Shown here: positions 18,328 to 26,665 of the stretch, piece after piece
Layout: every line of letters starts with the position of its first letter
Position numbering within the stretch: the stretch's first letter is position 1
NCBI RefSeq assembly: GCF_003201285.1
Contig: NZ_QICS01000020.1
Location: 1-49,652, forward strand
Direction: 5' to 3'
Source of the DNA: Lachnotalea glycerini
GTDB taxonomy: Bacteria > Bacillota > Clostridia > Lachnospirales > Lachnospiraceae
Length of the DNA stretch: 49,652 nucleotides
Translations under genes and position numbers: made by a program
The notes under the pieces: generated by a model
What the model was told of the DNA's origin: nothing
The model's database searches: none
The model's input: only the letters and a program-made list of their open reading frames with translations

Positions 18328-19878
18328 TTATTCTCCTTTCCCATTGTGCTGCATAATACATTTCATTATTTTTTCTTGTGATACTTCTTCCTTAGATAAT
18401 TCTCCTGCTATTTTTCCTTCATTGATTACATAGATTCTATCGCAGGTACCAATAATCTCTGGCATTTCGGAAGAAATTACAATAACTGCTTTACCTGCTT
18501 TTGCCAAGTCATTAATTGCACAATATATTTCATACTTAGCACCTACATCGATTCCTCTTGTAGGTTCATCTAAGATAAGAACATCAGGCTCTGTCAGCAT
18601 CCACTTGGCAAGTACTACCTTTTGCTGATTTCCGCCGGATAAAGAGCTAACGGATTGGTCAATGGAATTTGCCTTTACGTTAATAAGCTTTTTATATTTT
18701 TCAGCCGCAACAATTTCATCATTACTATTTACAACACCACGCTTAGAAAAGAAATTTCGAAGTGCTGCCATTGTCATATTGCGTTTAATGTCGTCAATTA
18801 GCACAAGTCCATAATTCTTTCTATCTTCTGAAGTATATGCAATTTTATGATCAATCGCATCCTTTACTGTTTTTATATTTACTTCTTTTCCATGTATCTT
18901 GATTTGTCCGGTTATCTTTTGCCCATAGGACTTTCCAAAAATACTCATAGCCAGCTCTGTTCTTCCTGCACCCATCAAGCCTGCAAATCCTACTACCTCG
19001 CCTGCCTTTACATGAAAAGAAATATTTTTTAACATTTGGCGGTTTGCATCATCAGGATGATATACATTCCAATTACTAACCTCCATAATAACTTTTCCAA
19101 TTTTACAATCATTTCTCTTTGGATATCGATTCTTAAGCTCGCGTCCTACCATGCCCTTAATAATTCGATCTTCCGTAAATTCATCCTTTCCCTTGATCAG
19201 TGTTTCTATTGTTTTCCCATCTCGAATTACCGTAATAGAATCTGAAACATAACTGATTTCGTTTAATTTATGGGAAATAATAATACAGGTGATACCCTGC
19301 TTTTTAAGCTCTCGCATAATTTCCAGAAGCTTTTTGCTTTCCTCGTCATTTAATGCCGCTGTAGGCTCGTCTAATATTAATAATTCAACTTTTTTTGCCA
19401 TTGCTTTGGCTATTTCGATTAACTGCTGTTTTCCCACACCAAGCGAATTGATTGGTGCATTGATATCTTCATTTTCAAGCCCCACCTTTGCAAGCATTTC
19501 CTTAGCGCGGGTTCTTGTTTTTGTCCAATCAATGACCCCTTTCATGGACTTTTGTTCATTTCCCATGAATACATTTTCAGCTACTGTTAGATAAGGACTT
19601 AATGCAAGCTCCTGATGAATAATAACGATTCCCTTGTGCTCACTGTCCTTTATATTATGAAACTGCCCCTCTTCCCCATTGTAACGAATTTCACCCGAGT
19701 ATGACCCATAAGGATAAATACCCGATAAAACATTCATTAACGTAGATTTACCGGCTCCGTTTTCACCACAAATTGCATGAATCTCTCCACGTTTCACTAT
19801 TAAATTAACATCATCAAGCGCTTTCACCCCAAAAAACTCTTTGGTTATATGATTCATTTCCAATATGATATCAGACAT
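18328..19878 (-). CDS. gguA: Sugar ABC transporter ATP-binding protein, tandem (GguA/MglA-like)
   Basis: This 516-residue protein carries two fused ABC domains, as in all CUT2 importers. The first has Walker [10 protein letters not shown], signature [16 protein letters not shown] and Walker [14 protein letters not shown]. The second has a degenerate Walker A (GLMGAGRTE), signature [15 protein letters not shown] and Walker [16 protein letters not shown]. The asymmetry is normal for MglA/XylG relatives. It couples ATP hydrolysis to uptake by the permease two bases downstream. A 12-bp hairpin separates it from the binding-protein gene, probably allowing the binding protein to be made in excess. 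Confidence 0.93.
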   Translation of the reverse strand: MSDIILEMNHITKEFFGVKALDDVNLIVKRGEIHAICGENGAGKSTLMNVLSGIYPYGSYSGEIRYNGEEGQFHNIKDSEHKGIVIIHQELALSPYLTVAENVFMGNEQKSMKGVIDWTKTRTRAKEMLAKVGLENEDINAPINSLGVGKQQLIEIAKAMAKKVELLILDEPTAALNDEESKKLLEIMRELKKQGITCIIISHKLNEISYVSDSITVIRDGKTIETLIKGKDEFTEDRIIKGMVGRELKNRYPKRNDCKIGKVIMEVSNWNVYHPDDANRQMLKNISFHVKAGEVVGFAGLMGAGRTELAMSIFGKSYGQKITGQIKIHGKEVNIKTVKDAIDHKIAYTSEDRKNYGLVLIDDIKRNMTMAALRNFFSKRGVVNSNDEIVAAEKYKKLINVKANSIDQSVSSLSGGNQQKVVLAKWMLTEPDVLILDEPTRGIDVGAKYEIYCAINDLAKAGKAVIVISSEMPEIIGTCDRIYVINEGKIAGELSKEEVSQEKIMKCIMQHNGKGE

Positions 19879-19974
19879 TACTTTCTCAACTCCTCTGCTA
19901 TATGATTAGCTTTGCACTACGTTAAAAGTGCATATATCAATTTATGGGTGTGTGTCATTTAATTTTTTCTTTAG

Positions 19975-20007
19975 AAATGGGTGGCACCTATATACTGCCA
20001 CCCATTT
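19975..20007 (-). terminator. Intercistronic 12-bp hairpin between binding protein and ATPase
   Basis: AAATGGGTGGCA and TGCCACCCATTT pair perfectly around a 9-base loop. No T-run follows on the minus strand, so it is more likely a transcript-stabilising or partially terminating hairpin than a full terminator. Such structures commonly raise binding-protein output over the rest of an operon. Confidence 0.6.
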
Positions 20008-20073
20008 CTCAATAAGAAGAACCTCGTCACTGCCTGACTTCATTTAGCATGTAATGTTTCACTTATTGCTAAA

Positions 20074-21246
20074 TTAATCAGCTAATTGCTCTTCTGTATA
20101 GTATCCACCGTCTACAATAATTTCTTTATAGTTATCCTTATCAACTGCTACCGGTGTGCAAAGATAAGATGGAACTGTTATAACATTATTATTATATTGT
20201 TCTTTATCGTTAATTTCTGGTTCTGTTCCTTCTAATACTGCCTGAACCATAGTTACACATTTATCAGCTAAAATACGAGTATCCTTGTAGATTGACATGG
20301 TCTGATATCCTGAAATAATGTTCTTAGTTGCCATAAGTTCAGCGTCCTGACCTGTAATAAGAGGCCATTCATCACCTAAGGTATAACCTGCACCTTCTAA
20401 TGCTGCACGAACACCGTATGCAAATCCGTCAAAGGCAGTACATGCAATATCAAGCTTTTCATCTGCATAATAACCTGATAAGTAGTTTTCACACATCTGC
20501 TGAGCGGTTTCTTGTGACCATCTTAAAATACAAGTATCTTCAAATGAAGTTCTTCCTGTTTTGCAAACTAGTGTTCCGTCATCTAAATATGGCTGTAATA
20601 CATTCATTACACCTCTGTATAAGAACAATGCATTGTTGTCATCCGGTGATCCCATAAAGAATTCTATTGTGTAGGATTTTCCTGCTGCTTTTGCATTTGC
20701 CAAATCCTTTTTCTCTTCGATATATTTACCGATTGCTGTACCAACCCCTTCATTGTCAAAGGTTGCATAATAAGAAACTGCATCGGTATCCATTAATAAA
20801 CGGTCATATGCAATTACCGGAATGTTATTGTCTTTTGCCTGTTTTAAAACGTTTACAAGTGCTGATGAATCCACTGCAGCAATTACCAAGCAATCAGCTC
20901 CATTTGCAATTAAGTTCTCAATCTGTGAAACCTGAGCCTGTATATCATCTTCTGCATACTGCATATCAACTTCATAACCTAAAGCCTCTAGTCTTGATTT
21001 CATATTAGCACCATCATTAATCCAGCGCTCAGATGACTGAGTAGGCATTGCAACACCAACCTTTTTACCAGTTGATTCAGCTTTTGTCTCAGTCTGTGAT
21101 GTATCGGTTGTTGAATCAGTTGTTGTTTCTGTTTTGGTTTCTGATGATGTATTATCTGTGGTTGTACCAGTTGAGCTTCCACAGCCGGTTACCATAGTGG
21201 CAACCATTGCCGCACATAATAATGCGCTAACTAACTTCTTTTTCAT
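20074..21246 (-). CDS. chvE: ChvE-like multiple-sugar-binding lipoprotein
   Basis: This 390-residue lipoprotein has a signal peptide with lipobox VTGC (Cys22), a linker very rich in Thr, Ser and Asp (about 25-60), and a type I binding-protein fold starting KKVGVAMPTQSSERWINDG. The blocks NGADCLVIAAVDSSALV and IPVIAYDRLLMDTDAVSYY match ChvE/XylF-type aldose-binding proteins. It delivers sugar to the CUT2 permease and ATPase downstream. ChvE relatives bind arabinose, glucose, galactose and xylose, and with an arabinose operon in the same window arabinose is plausible. An AAGGAGG ribosome site and an extended -10 promoter precede it. Confidence 0.92.
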   Translation of the reverse strand: MKKKLVSALLCAAMVATMVTGCGSSTGTTTDNTSSETKTETTTDSTTDTSQTETKAESTGKKVGVAMPTQSSERWINDGANMKSRLEALGYEVDMQYAEDDIQAQVSQIENLIANGADCLVIAAVDSSALVNVLKQAKDNNIPVIAYDRLLMDTDAVSYYATFDNEGVGTAIGKYIEEKKDLANAKAAGKSYTIEFFMGSPDDNNALFLYRGVMNVLQPYLDDGTLVCKTGRTSFEDTCILRWSQETAQQMCENYLSGYYADEKLDIACTAFDGFAYGVRAALEGAGYTLGDEWPLITGQDAELMATKNIISGYQTMSIYKDTRILADKCVTMVQAVLEGTEPEINDKEQYNNNVITVPSYLCTPVAVDKDNYKEIIVDGGYYTEEQLAD

Positions 21247-21302
21247 ACTTTAAATCCTCCTTAACAATTTTGAATTTGTTTCTCCCTTATTGTTACGTGA
21301 AC

Positions 21303-21311
21303 AGTATATCA
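21303..21311 (-). promoter_or_regulatory. Extended -10 promoter of the ChvE-like operon
   Basis: TGATATACT on the minus strand (TGn plus TATACT) lies 57 bases before the binding-protein start. No good -35 hexamer is present, which fits an activator-dependent promoter. Confidence 0.5.
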
Positions 21312-21312
21312 A

Positions 21313-21342
21313 AGAATATGTACAAACTACATACAATATTCT
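21313..21342. promoter_or_regulatory. Inverted repeat upstream of the ChvE-like promoter, candidate activator site
   Basis: AGAATAT and ATATTCT form the outer arms, and TGTA/TACA continues the symmetry with one extra base on one side. It ends one base from the extended -10 element, so it covers the -35 area. The adjacent YesN-type regulator is the obvious candidate ligand, but this is inference. Confidence 0.35.
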
Positions 21343-21517
21343 TCTAGATAGTATGAAATTTCTTAACTAAATGTACATTTCTTATAGTTTTATCGAGTAT
21401 TTTTTGTATATTATTACAACATATCTTTATTTACTCGTGCGTATTATGTTTTATTTCATAGGAATCAAAATTTTTATATATTACCACAACAAGTTCTTTC
21501 CTATAAAAAAATAAAAA

Positions 21518-21543
21518 GGCGATATGCTCTACTCGCTATCGCC
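21518..21543 (-). terminator. Intrinsic terminator of the small membrane protein gene
   Basis: On the minus strand GGCGATA pairs with TATCGCC around a 12-base loop and is followed by a T-rich run (TTTTTATTTTTTT). It begins 11 bases after the stop codon. Confidence 0.85.
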
Positions 21544-21553
21544 CTTTCGCCTA

Positions 21554-21865
21554 TTACTTCTCTTCGTTTGAACCACTATCATCCTTTTCCTCTGTATCAT
21601 GTTTTGTTTCATCCTTTTTACTGCTTTCTTCACTTTCTATGCCCTTGTCATATTCTCCCTTTATCAGAGCCTTTACTGAAAAAATTGCCATAAGACCTCC
21701 CACACCAAAAAACAATGCTACAATACCTACCCAGAAAATGGTTTCTTTTAGATTTGAAGCTGTCTTAATGGCTGGAATAAGGGAATAAGCAAGATACACT
21801 AAATATCCTCCGACAATGATACGCAGACCCAAGCTTGTGGATGTTACACTATTTTTTTTGAGCAT
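21554..21865 (-). CDS. Small two-helix membrane protein of unknown function
   Basis: This 103-residue protein has two predicted membrane helices (about 13-33 and 43-66) and a highly charged, disordered C-terminal tail of Lys, Glu, Asp and Ser (about 70-103). I do not recognise a family. The loop between helices is short, so both termini should be on the same side, probably the cytosol. It has its own AGGAATT-like upstream purine site and a clear terminator, and another terminator separates it from the beta-helix lipoprotein gene upstream. It therefore looks monocistronic. No catalytic motif is visible. Confidence 0.7.
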   Translation of the reverse strand: MLKKNSVTSTSLGLRIIVGGYLVYLAYSLIPAIKTASNLKETIFWVGIVALFFGVGGLMAIFSVKALIKGEYDKGIESEESSKKDETKHDTEEKDDSGSNEEK

Positions 21866-21973
21866 TTTAATTCCTCCGAATTTTGTTCTTCTATATCCTT
21901 TACTTTCTGCACTAAGTTATTCATATTTAAGATGCTAAAAACAATTATAGCATGAGTTGTTATACAATAAAAT

Positions 21974-21999
21974 AAGATTTGACCCTAAGATCAAATCTT
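21974..21999 (-). terminator. Terminator of the VTC/DUF4956/beta-helix operon
   Basis: AAGATTTGA pairs with TCAAATCTT around an 8-base loop, and ATTTTATT follows on the minus strand. It lies 17 bases after the lipoprotein stop codon. The arms extend with AAAATAA/TTATTTT to make a long A/T-closed stem. Confidence 0.8.
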
Positions 22000-22015
22000 T
22001 ATTTTAGTTTTATTT

Positions 22016-23890
22016 TTAATTTGTTGTTGTAGTTGTAGTACTGTCTGTAGCCGTACCATCTGTTGTTGTACCATCTGTTGTCTGATTTGGTCTTTCACCG
22101 CCGCCAGGTCCGCCTGATCCTCCACCAGGACCTCCTGTACCTGTTGTTGCCGCTGCTCCAGTTTCATCTACAACAGTTGAGATTCCACTGATTGTAATTT
22201 GTCCAAGTGTTGTACCATCTGAAGTGAGTGTATAGGTTTCACCATCAGTTAATGCCGAAGTACTAATAACAATGGAACTATAATCTTTAATCGATGTATA
22301 GCTTAATACCTCTTTTCCCGAACTATCAAGTAAACCAACTACGGTGCCTGCTTTCTGGCTTGTTGTATATATAACTTCCAGCCCCGCCTGAGTTGAGGTA
22401 TCGGTTATTGTCTGAGCCATTCCTGAACTTCCAATTGCTACTAAAGTTCCTCCACTGATTACAAAGTCACCATTATAATCCAATGAACCGTTTCCGTCAT
22501 TCGTAGGACCATTTACATATACTTCTCCGCCTGACATATATACATATCCATTTGAGTCAATACCATCACCGTTTGCATTGATATAAAGTGTTCCGCCTGT
22601 AATTGTTATAATACAGTCTTCATCCACTTCATCCATTCCGCCGCCTGGTTGTTCACCACCTTGACCGCCGCCTGGCTGACCACCTCCTGGCTGTCCTCCA
22701 CCTGGCTGTGTATCTGCGGAAAGCTCAGTCTGGCTTGCAACTGTTGTTGAATCAGTACTTGCTTGTGCTGTAGTATCGCTATCTGTTGTTGTTTGTGCCT
22801 CTGTCGAAGTTGTCGTATCCGTTGGCGGTGTCATCATTTGACCGTCACTTGGCATATCTGCTGCCGCCCCTGTCTGATCGCTTGTTGCAGTTGTATCAGT
22901 AGTTGTTGTATCGTCCTGATTTGCTGCATTTAGACCATCGTCGCTTGCTTCTATATTAATATCTCCGCCATTTATTGTAATGCTTAAGCCTTCAATACCT
23001 TCATCAGATTCCAATACATTAATCGTACCGTCATTCACTGTTACTAATTCGTCTGCATGCAAGCCCTTTTTCACCGCTGATAAGGTATAGGTTCCACCGT
23101 CTACGGTCAGATTTCCTTTTGAATGAAGCGCATTATGTCCTGCATCAACAGTAAAGGTACCATCTAATATTGTCAAAGACTCCTTACCGTGTATTGCATT
23201 GTTTACTGCTGTAATATTATAAGTTCCAGATGCAATCAAGAGATTATCCTTGGACTGAATACCATTGTTATAATTAGCTGCTATGGTTAAGGAACCCGTT
23301 CCCGTTAAAAATAAATCGTCGGTTGAAAATATTGCTGCTTCTGGTTCCGTATCGGTATCATTTGCGTATACATATGTAGTTGCATCAGATACTGTATTTT
23401 CTGTTCCATCTGCTAATATAATGATTACTTTTTCTGACTGCTCACAATAAATTGCTGAGCTTGTAGAGCAATTAAGTTTTACTCCATTTAATACCAAATG
23501 AACAGTATCTTCCTTATCTGCTGATACAATTACCTGTCCATCACTAAGTTCTCCGCTTAGAACATAGGTTCCAGCTTCACTAATCGTTACTGTACTATCT
23601 GTAACACTTGCCCCTGATCCATCTACACTGATTGTTGTCCCACTAAATGTGATACCAGTCGCACTCGCTTCATCGTAGCTTGCATCAATATCTTCACTTG
23701 TATATTCAAAATCGGACGAAGTACTGTCTACTGTTGTAGTGTCTGAAGTCTCAGTTGTAGTGTCCGCTTCTGTCGATGTTTCCGTACTGTTTGATGCTGA
23801 GGTATTGATAACCCCACATGCTGTAACATTTCCCATTGCCAGCATGCTGCCTAATAATATGGCACACATTCTCATTTTGTGATTTCTCAT
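22016..23890 (-). CDS. Cthe_2159-like carbohydrate-binding beta-helix lipoprotein
   Basis: This 624-residue exported protein has a signal peptide with lipobox VTAC (Cys25), a Ser/Thr/Asp-rich linker to about residue 60, and then repeated beta-helix rungs of the form GTYNITAVNNAIHGKESL and NGDGIDSNGYVYMSGGEVY. These are typical of the carbohydrate-binding domain family founded by Clostridium thermocellum Cthe_2159, which resembles polysaccharide lyases and binds acidic polysaccharide. Two low-complexity inserts interrupt or follow the helix: a Thr/Asp/Ser-rich stretch (about 320-390) and a PGGGQ repeat (about 392-420). A Gly/Thr-rich tail closes the protein. It is the last gene of the cassette with the polyphosphate polymerase and the DUF4956 protein. 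Binding rather than catalysis is expected. Confidence 0.82.
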   Translation of the reverse strand: MRNHKMRMCAILLGSMLAMGNVTACGVINTSASNSTETSTEADTTTETSDTTTVDSTSSDFEYTSEDIDASYDEASATGITFSGTTISVDGSGASVTDSTVTISEAGTYVLSGELSDGQVIVSADKEDTVHLVLNGVKLNCSTSSAIYCEQSEKVIIILADGTENTVSDATTYVYANDTDTEPEAAIFSTDDLFLTGTGSLTIAANYNNGIQSKDNLLIASGTYNITAVNNAIHGKESLTILDGTFTVDAGHNALHSKGNLTVDGGTYTLSAVKKGLHADELVTVNDGTINVLESDEGIEGLSITINGGDINIEASDDGLNAANQDDTTTTDTTATSDQTGAAADMPSDGQMMTPPTDTTTSTEAQTTTDSDTTAQASTDSTTVASQTELSADTQPGGGQPGGGQPGGGQGGEQPGGGMDEVDEDCIITITGGTLYINANGDGIDSNGYVYMSGGEVYVNGPTNDGNGSLDYNGDFVISGGTLVAIGSSGMAQTITDTSTQAGLEVIYTTSQKAGTVVGLLDSSGKEVLSYTSIKDYSSIVISTSALTDGETYTLTSDGTTLGQITISGISTVVDETGAAATTGTGGPGGGSGGPGGGERPNQTTDGTTTDGTATDSTTTTTTN

Positions 23891-23905
23891 AACTATTTAC
23901 CTCCG

Positions 23906-24583
23906 TTATAATTCATCCTTATTGGTAGGAACCTTTCCACAAGTAATATTTAAATTACCATTTCTGCAACGTATTTCATCAATAAATTCTTTTTCTAAAG
24001 TTTGATCCTTGATTGAAATGTGATATTGCAATTCGTAAAGGCTTCCCATGTTTGTAGTTTTAACTCTTACTAATTCAAAATTATTTGTATACTTATCAAA
24101 TAAATCATCAAAAATTCCATTGTAGTCTAAGCTTTCTGCTATTGTAATTTTTAATTCTTTTTCTGCTGAATTTTTCTCTCCAAAGCGGCTTGCTGATAAA
24201 ACCAATAATACAATTCCGATAATGATAAAGAAAATAACTGCATATCCTATGTATCCCATACCAGTTGTAAGACCTAGTGCCATTGCAAAGAAAATATTTA
24301 AAATTTCTTTTGAAGTTCCGGGAACAGATCTAAATCTGACTAAACTAAATGCTCCCATAACGGCTACACCTGCACCTAAGTTACCATTGACCATCATGAT
24401 TACTAATTGAATTAACGCTGGTAATAATGCCAATGTAATGACAAAGTTCTTTGAATATTTTCCTTTAAACATATATACGGCTGAAACTCCAAATCCTAAA
24501 ACTAATGAAGCCAAGGTACATAAGATGATGCTTTGAAATGTAATATCTCCTGTTGTTGATGCGGTTAAAATACTATTAAGCAC
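23906..24583 (-). CDS. DUF4956 membrane protein
   Basis: This 225-residue protein has about four membrane helices in the first 130 residues, with the conserved cytosolic loop SLVRFRSVPGTSKEILNIFF and the GMGYIGYAV block typical of DUF4956. A soluble C-terminal domain of about 85 residues follows. The family has no established biochemical role but regularly neighbours VTC-type polyphosphate polymerases and CotH or Cthe_2159-like surface proteins. Translation starts at a GTG (24583) after AGGAGG and overlaps the end of the VTC gene by 8 bases, so the two are translationally coupled and probably form one membrane complex. Confidence 0.85.
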   Translation of the reverse strand: MLNSILTASTTGDITFQSIILCTLASLVLGFGVSAVYMFKGKYSKNFVITLALLPALIQLVIMMVNGNLGAGVAVMGAFSLVRFRSVPGTSKEILNIFFAMALGLTTGMGYIGYAVIFFIIIGIVLLVLSASRFGEKNSAEKELKITIAESLDYNGIFDDLFDKYTNNFELVRVKTTNMGSLYELQYHISIKDQTLEKEFIDEIRCRNGNLNITCGKVPTNKDEL

Positions 24584-25331
24584 AATGAACTCCTCCTATT
24601 TGTGTAATCATTATATTTTTATCTAAATTCTGTAAAAATGTATAAATCAAGTGGTTCTTAAAACATGTTCCATATTTTGAAAATGATGTGGAATGGATGT
24701 TTAATTCATCCAACATTTGGCTCATCCACAATGGCATTACTCCCGGTATCTTAATTTCCATTAAAATCTGACCCGGCTGCAATAACTGCCTTCCGTTTGA
24801 TCCCTTAGCTAAATCAAGATTATCTTCTCTCCATCTGATATTAGTATCAAATGTAATTCTTAAATCTGAATTTTCTTTTCCAAAAAGTGCAATTCTGTCA
24901 TAAGCAATAAAAGCCTTTGGTGATAAATCATAGGATTTTAAAAACCAATCAATCTCTCTTGTAATCTGCGAAACTTTACTAGGTTGTTTCCTCTGTATTA
25001 CATATTTGTTAGCTTCTTCAAGCTTCATGGATACTCTTCTCTTATATACAACCCCTTCAAATTTTTTCTTAATCTCTAAAAATACATCACTGTCACTGGT
25101 TGGTGTACCATAACTTCTAAGTCTTAATTTTTCCTTATACACTGGCTTTGATAACGACTCTCTGATTAATCTATAATCATCTGTATCATAATAAATATTA
25201 CTAATTGTGTGTAAACCGTAACTATCTGCTTCCATATACTTTTCAAGTTTTTCTCTAAGCAATTTATATTGATAGTCGGTAAGTAAGAATTTTTTCTCAT
25301 ATCTTTTAAATACACCTTGATAGTCTGCCAT
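24576..25331 (-). CDS. VTC-domain polyphosphate polymerase-like protein
   Basis: This 251-residue protein has the VTC/CYTH (triphosphate tunnel) fold. Visible motifs are YEKKF near residue 11 with basic tunnel residues, NIYYDTDDY (about 45-53), KLRLRSYG (about 69-76), VFLEIKKKFEGVVYKRR (about 84-100) and the late acidic strand LMEIKIPG. In yeast Vtc4 this domain makes polyphosphate from ATP; bacterial relatives are annotated by homology. The length matches the bacterial form, with no membrane part, and the membrane anchor is probably the DUF4956 partner. The start follows GGAGGAGGT. Function in this clostridial setting is unproven. Confidence 0.85.
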   Translation of the reverse strand: MADYQGVFKRYEKKFLLTDYQYKLLREKLEKYMEADSYGLHTISNIYYDTDDYRLIRESLSKPVYKEKLRLRSYGTPTSDSDVFLEIKKKFEGVVYKRRVSMKLEEANKYVIQRKQPSKVSQITREIDWFLKSYDLSPKAFIAYDRIALFGKENSDLRITFDTNIRWREDNLDLAKGSNGRQLLQPGQILMEIKIPGVMPLWMSQMLDELNIHSTSFSKYGTCFKNHLIYTFLQNLDKNIMITQIGGVHCA

Positions 25332-25494
25332 TTTCTATACCTCCTCCTGGTTATATAATTGTTGGTTTCAATTTAATAGTTCCTTTTGATGTAATCATAA
25401 TAACCTATGTAACTTAAATTACTCTTAAAAAATCATTTCAGGTTAAATTAAGGTAAAATTTATGTTAAATTATAGAAATTTACAGAAATAAAAA

Positions 25495-25543
25495 AATCGT
25501 ACAAGCTGCATATTTCCTGCGTTTTATACGATTTATTCCTGAA
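25495..25543 (-). terminator. Possible terminator hairpin in the 25332-25657 gap
   Basis: On the minus strand AAATCGTA pairs with TACGATTT, and a T-run (TTTTTTTATT) follows. It lies in the 326-base gap between the VTC gene start and the truncated MocR gene. It could end transcription from the truncated gene. Confidence 0.5.
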
Positions 25544-25600
25544 CTGTTTTTGTCTGATAGTGTAAATTTTTTTTATTGCTAAATAGTGACAAAGTACTAT

Positions 25601-25650
25601 AAATATTTTAAGGCTATATACCTTTTTCAGTATACAGCCTTAAAATATTT
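25601..25650. repeat. 20-bp-arm inverted repeat next to the truncated MocR gene
   Basis: The arms 25601-25620 and 25631-25650 are complementary at all but one position, a G-T pair, around a 10-base loop. It begins seven bases beyond the premature stop codon of the MocR-type gene. There is no T-run on either side. It may act as a terminator or mark a rearrangement joint. Confidence 0.6.
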
Positions 25651-25657
25651 AATAAAT

Positions 25658-26563
25658 TTAAAAAATTGTATAATCAGGAGCATATGCCGCAATAGGTAAA
25701 GGCGGATTTTCGCTTAATAAGCTGTTTATTGCATCCTCAATTATAATCAGTTTTAGTTCTTTCGCTGCTATGGCAATTTTTTTTCTTATAATTTCACTCA
25801 TACAATGTGTGGTCGGGTTATGATAGTCAGCAATAATATAAAGACCTTTTAATTCTTCCTTTTTACAAATTTGTTTTAATGCCTCAATCGAAAGTTCTCC
25901 GTTATTATCTGGTATGGGAATTAATTGTATTCCAAGCATTTTGGCCGCCGTTTTCACTCCCGGATAGATTAACTCACTTGTACCGATCTTATCACCACAT
26001 TGAAACAAAGATGCGAAAATTCCCACGATTGCATTTTGCCCTCCTGCTGCAAATAAAATATTATCAGGTTTTGTAGTAAATCCTGTCTGGCTAATCCATT
26101 GTACAGCAGCATTTTTTTGCATAGAATTATTTTCTGCCAGATCATATTGTAGTACATTGTGTGCTTCCGGCTCTTTTAATAGCTTCCAAATTGCCTCCAG
26201 TACATAGGAATTAGGTTTTGTAGAAGGCATGATTGCTCCCATTTCGATTAACCTATCTTCCTTATTTGATAACAAAATGGAGCCATTTGTCACATCAGAT
26301 GCTACAAAAGTTCTTCTGCCTACTACTCCGCAAATGAGTCCCTTTTGCTCACACAACTTGAACGCTCTTGTAATGGTACTTAGATTAATATCCAAAAAAT
26401 CAGCAAGCTCTCTTTGAGGAGGAAGCATAGTACCAGGCTTTAAAACTCCGCTCTTAATGTCTTTCTCCAGTCGCTTTGCAAGCTCTTTATAAAAAGCTTG
26501 ATTTGTATTCTCTAGATTTGGTTTCCAACTCATAGGGTAGTTGTCAAATGAATTTACAGGCAT
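25658..26563 (-). pseudogene. Truncated MocR-type regulator (GntR plus partial aminotransferase domain)
   Basis: This 301-residue protein starts with a GntR winged helix (about 20-90; FLDINLSTITRAFKLCEQKGL) and continues into a class I aminotransferase-like domain (GGQNAIVGIFASLF; LYIIADYHNPTTH). MocR proteins are usually about 450-490 residues. Here the frame stops at APDYTIF, immediately before the segment that carries the PLP-binding lysine and the large C-terminal subdomain. Nothing resembling the missing part follows; instead there is a long inverted repeat. It could be an inactive remnant or a shortened regulator without PLP chemistry. It is divergent from an intact aminotransferase gene, the usual MocR target arrangement. 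Confidence 0.7.
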
Positions 26564-26665
26564 TGTATCACTTCCTCATTATTGTCTTGCACACAATTAT
26601 ATCATTGTATGTTATTTTCTTCACTGTTATAATTGATACAATATTTATTTTAGGAGGATTTGATT

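Noticed and set aside
20667-21008. Plus-strand 113-codon frame inside the ChvE-like gene
   Set aside because: It is antisense to a clearly coding gene with a standard family match; leucine- and histidine-rich composition marks it as a shadow.
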